Virus record (IMG/VR): IMGVR_UViG_3300028595_000049
Span: 1 to 29,404 of that record
Source of the DNA: a virus
Reading direction: 5' to 3' (one strand)
Length of the DNA stretch: 29,404 nt
Numbering within the stretch: position 1 is the first letter of the stretch; each line of letters starts with the position of its first letter. Both the position numbers and the translations under genes were made by a program. Below, piece by piece: positions 28,066-29,404 of the stretch. The notes below the pieces were generated by a model. The model was not told where the DNA came from. It was given only the letters and a program-made list of their open reading frames with translations, and made no database searches.

Positions 28066-28251
28066 ATGAAAGTTAGACAAAGACATCCAGTCGAGGTCAA
28101 AACAATTACATTAAAAAAGCTTAGACAACATAAAAACGAAAATGATACAAAAAGTTATGACGAATCTATATTAAAATTATTGGAGGATGCAGAACGTGTT
28201 AAAAAAATTGAATCAAATCAGAGAACAAATCAAGAGAAAGATCGAAATTAG
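28066..28251 (+). CDS. Small antitoxin-like protein
   Basis: ATG 28066 follows AAAGGAGGTG; the frame is open from 28042 but promoter position argues against it. The 61-residue product has the strand K-T-I-T-L-K-K-L-R-Q-H-K and a helix beginning S-Y-D-E-S-I-L-K-L-L-E-D-A-E, the arrangement seen in short antitoxin-like (VapB/DUF7557-type) proteins: T-I-x-L-x-K-L, K-x-x, then E-S-Y-D-x-x-I-x-K-L-L. DNA binding and autoregulation are likely, but no matching toxin gene is obvious nearby; it may be a stand-alone regulator. Confidence 0.55.
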   Translation: MKVRQRHPVEVKTITLKKLRQHKNENDTKSYDESILKLLEDAERVKKIESNQRTNQEKDRN

Positions 28252-28336
28252 AATTCAAATGAAAGAGAAAAAACAGCTAGCAGTAAGATTAATTTCAAGT
28301 AGTATTTACAGCACAACATATTGTAAAAAATACTAG
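28196..28336 (+). CDS. Short basic microprotein overlapping the antitoxin-like gene
   Basis: GTG 28196 lies nine bases after TGGAGG (28181-28186) and opens a 46-residue frame to TAG 28334-28336, filling the space before the next gene. It reads L-K-K-L-N-Q-I-R-E-Q-I-K-R-K-I-E-I-R-I-Q, then K-K-Q-L-A-V-R-L-I-S-S-S-I-Y-S-T-T-Y-C-K-K-Y: a basic helix and a short mixed end. It overlaps the upstream gene in another frame by 56 bases. The next gene's ribosome site lies directly at its stop. Support is positional; a small partner of the antitoxin-like protein is possible. Confidence 0.4.
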   Translation: MLKKLNQIREQIKRKIEIRIQMKEKKQLAVRLISSSIYSTTYCKKY

Positions 28337-28345
28337 GAGGTTAAT

Positions 28346-28771
28346 ATGTTAAAATGCGTAGATTGCAGGAAAATGTTCAAAGAGCATGGTGGTAGTATAC
28401 GTTGCTCAGAATGCAGAGCAAAAAACAAAGTAAAAAAAGTTGAAATTGAAATTGACGCAAAGTGCATTATTTGTAATAAAAAAATTCAGATATTAGAAGG
28501 AAAAACGGCTATTTGTGCTGGATGTAAAAAAAAGTACAAAAAAGAAGCGATAAGTTGTGGAGATTGCTTATTTGCTAGTAAGTGTAAAAAAGTGTTGAGT
28601 GGGTCAACTTATATTTTTAAGGGAACTGATTATTTAAGCTTAGGAGACGGTCACATAATCATAAGAAAGTGCCCTAACTTTATTTTTGACACAAGAGAAA
28701 AAGGCAAAGTTGATGACTTTAAAGAAAATAAATTATTAGTAGAAGAAATGGAGTATGTAAAAATAAAATAA
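28346..28771 (+). CDS. Cysteine-rich multi-zinc-ribbon protein
   Basis: A 141-residue protein beginning after TAGGAGG at ATG 28346. It has two four-cysteine ribbons, C4-C7-C20-C23 and C40-C43-C57-C60, and a third cluster C71-C74-C80 plus C109 in K-C-P-N-F. The first two fit paired zinc ribbons (CxxC…CxxC). The third spacing (CxxC, five residues, C, then a distant CP) could be a zinc site or an iron-sulphur-type cluster. The rest is Lys-rich and the end is acidic. DNA or RNA binding or a late-gene regulator are possible; none can be shown. Confidence 0.6.
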   Translation: MLKCVDCRKMFKEHGGSIRCSECRAKNKVKKVEIEIDAKCIICNKKIQILEGKTAICAGCKKKYKKEAISCGDCLFASKCKKVLSGSTYIFKGTDYLSLGDGHIIIRKCPNFIFDTREKGKVDDFKENKLLVEEMEYVKIK

Positions 28772-28785
28772 TTTAGGAGGAAGTT

Positions 28786-29121
28786 ATGGAAACTTTAATT
28801 TTTGTATTTTTGTTTGTAGTTGCTGTATTATTTGCAATCGAACAACGCTCTAATTTTAATGAAATGTATAAAAAGTTATCGAAAGAGAAAAGAAAAAATA
28901 TTTTTCTTGAAAAAGCATTAAAAGAACAAAAAGCTAAAAATAAAGAATTAAACAAAGAGATTGAAATTTTGAAAAACAAAAATATAATTGATGCTAAAAT
29001 TGTTGAAAGTGATGAAGAATTTGTATTTACAGATAAAGATTACAATGAGAAAGTAATGAAAGAGTATATTGAAAGATTGAAAAATAATTTTGATAAGTTT
29101 GAGGACTTGAAAGGGGAATAA
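28786..29121 (+). CDS. Membrane-anchored coiled-coil protein of unknown function
   Basis: A 111-residue protein (ATG 28786, TTAGGAGG upstream) with one N-terminal membrane segment at residues 3-18 (TLIFVFLFVVAVLFAI) and no charge before it apart from Glu2. Residues 28-65 are a Lys/Glu-rich coiled coil (K-E-K-R-K-N-I-F-L-E-K-A-L-K-E-Q-K), followed by an acidic tail with IVESDEEF and FTDKDYNEK. It is not a typical holin and lies far from the lysis genes. Membrane-bound early proteins of phages sometimes act in superinfection exclusion; this is only a possibility. Confidence 0.55.
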   Translation: METLIFVFLFVVAVLFAIEQRSNFNEMYKKLSKEKRKNIFLEKALKEQKAKNKELNKEIEILKNKNIIDAKIVESDEEFVFTDKDYNEKVMKEYIERLKNNFDKFEDLKGE

Positions 29122-29126
29122 TTAAT

Positions 29127-29404
29127 ATGAAAAAATACAACACGGGAGATTATAACACAGGAGAATGCAACACGGGAGATTACAACACGGGAGATTATAA
29201 CACAGGATATTATAACACAGGGGATTACAACTTAGGTAATTGTAATTCAGGATATTACAACACTGGTAATTGTAACGCAGGTAATTACAATACGTGCAAT
29301 TATGAAACAGGATATTTTAATACAAAAAAATCAAATAAAATACGAGTCTTTAATAAAGAAATTGATAGAGAATTATATGAAAATTGCGAAAAACCAAAAT
29401 TTAT
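29127..29404 (+). CDS. Pentapeptide-repeat protein (3' partial)
   Basis: ATG 29127 follows AAGGGG; the frame runs past the window end. Residues 4-68 are 13 tandem five-residue units, mostly Y/C-N-T-G-D/N/Y, of the pentapeptide type (similar to Pfam Pentapeptide_2). After them comes I-R-V-F-N-K-E-I-D-R-E-L-Y-E-N-C-E-K-P-K-F, a conserved end segment I have seen with such repeats in phage proteins. The repeats should form a right-handed four-sided beta-helix. Function in phages is not known; other repeat proteins of this type mimic DNA and bind gyrase, but those have different repeat residues. Confidence 0.75.
   Translation, partial: MKKYNTGDYNTGECNTGDYNTGDYNTGYYNTGDYNLGNCNSGYYNTGNCNAGNYNTCNYETGYFNTKKSNKIRVFNKEIDRELYENCEKPKF
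29136..29330 (+). repeat. 15-bp tandem repeat encoding the pentapeptides
   Basis: Thirteen 15-base units, close to TAYAACACRGGAGAT, in the first half near identical and drifting in the second half (from about 29226). Five or six units differ by only a few bases, indicating recent expansion. Confidence 0.83.

Noticed and set aside
29136-29330. Regular 15-bp repeat considered as a CRISPR-like array
   Set aside because: Units are directly adjacent with no spacers and are in frame with pentapeptide coding; there are no cas genes.

Overview
The window is one continuous stretch of an AT-rich double-stranded DNA phage or prophage genome. The morphogenesis genes follow the HK97-type long-tailed (siphovirus) order. 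Every gene I can support lies on the + strand. Strong AGGAGG-type ribosome binding sites, heavy use of AGA codons, frequent ATG/GTG/TTG starts and a UviB/BhlA-type holin beside an Amidase_3 endolysin point to a Firmicutes host, most likely a clostridial or related anaerobe. I cannot name the species. No integrase, excisionase or CI-type repressor is visible, so lysogeny can be neither shown nor excluded.

Layout. (1) 1-2551: head genes: the C-terminus of a portal/MuF-type protein, a prohead protease, a major capsid protein and a small, probably surface, protein. (2) 2653-5442: an accessory cassette of a GT-A glycosyltransferase, a double-domain glycosyltransferase and a SAM methyltransferase, likely for virion or cell-surface sugar modification. 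(3) 5449-12143: the head-tail connector series (gp6-like, head closure, gp10-like, tail terminator), interleaved with many fibre- or decoration-like proteins. One of these joins a beta-propeller to a poly-gamma-glutamate hydrolase domain. Another (7665-7939) is split by a frameshift at a run of seven T. (4) 12182-19778: tail tube, tail assembly chaperones joined by a well-formed -1 programmed frameshift, tape measure, tail hub and distal fibres. (5) 19809-21279: lysis cassette with a membrane protein, an overlapping proline-rich microprotein, two holin-like proteins and an amidase.

(6) 21280-22156: regulatory junction. It holds a consensus promoter followed by two tandem terminators (candidate small RNA), then two near-identical promoters that share a 17-bp element and flank a tiny membrane peptide and a ribbon-helix-helix (RHH) protein. 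(7) 22071-24124: early recombination operon (acidic microprotein, ERF single-strand annealing protein, DUF1351 protein, two small proteins) closed by a strong terminator. (8) 24161-27987: replication operon with its own promoter and palindromic operator: a small RHH-like protein, a replisome organizer whose gene carries a dense GTTAC/GTAAC cluster (candidate origin), a possible helicase loader, a DnaB-type helicase, a RusA resolvase and small unknowns. (9) 28013-29404: a further promoter with an antitoxin-like small protein, a hidden short gene, a Cys-rich protein, a membrane/coiled-coil protein and a pentapeptide-repeat protein cut by the window end.

The genes form a coherent programme: early regulators, ERF recombination, initiator-loader-helicase replication with RusA resolution, then head, tail and lysis genes. 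The most unusual parts are the enzyme-bearing appendage genes placed among the connector genes, the glycosylation cassette, the two frameshift sites and the chain of small DNA-binding proteins, each near a promoter with symmetric or repeated elements.
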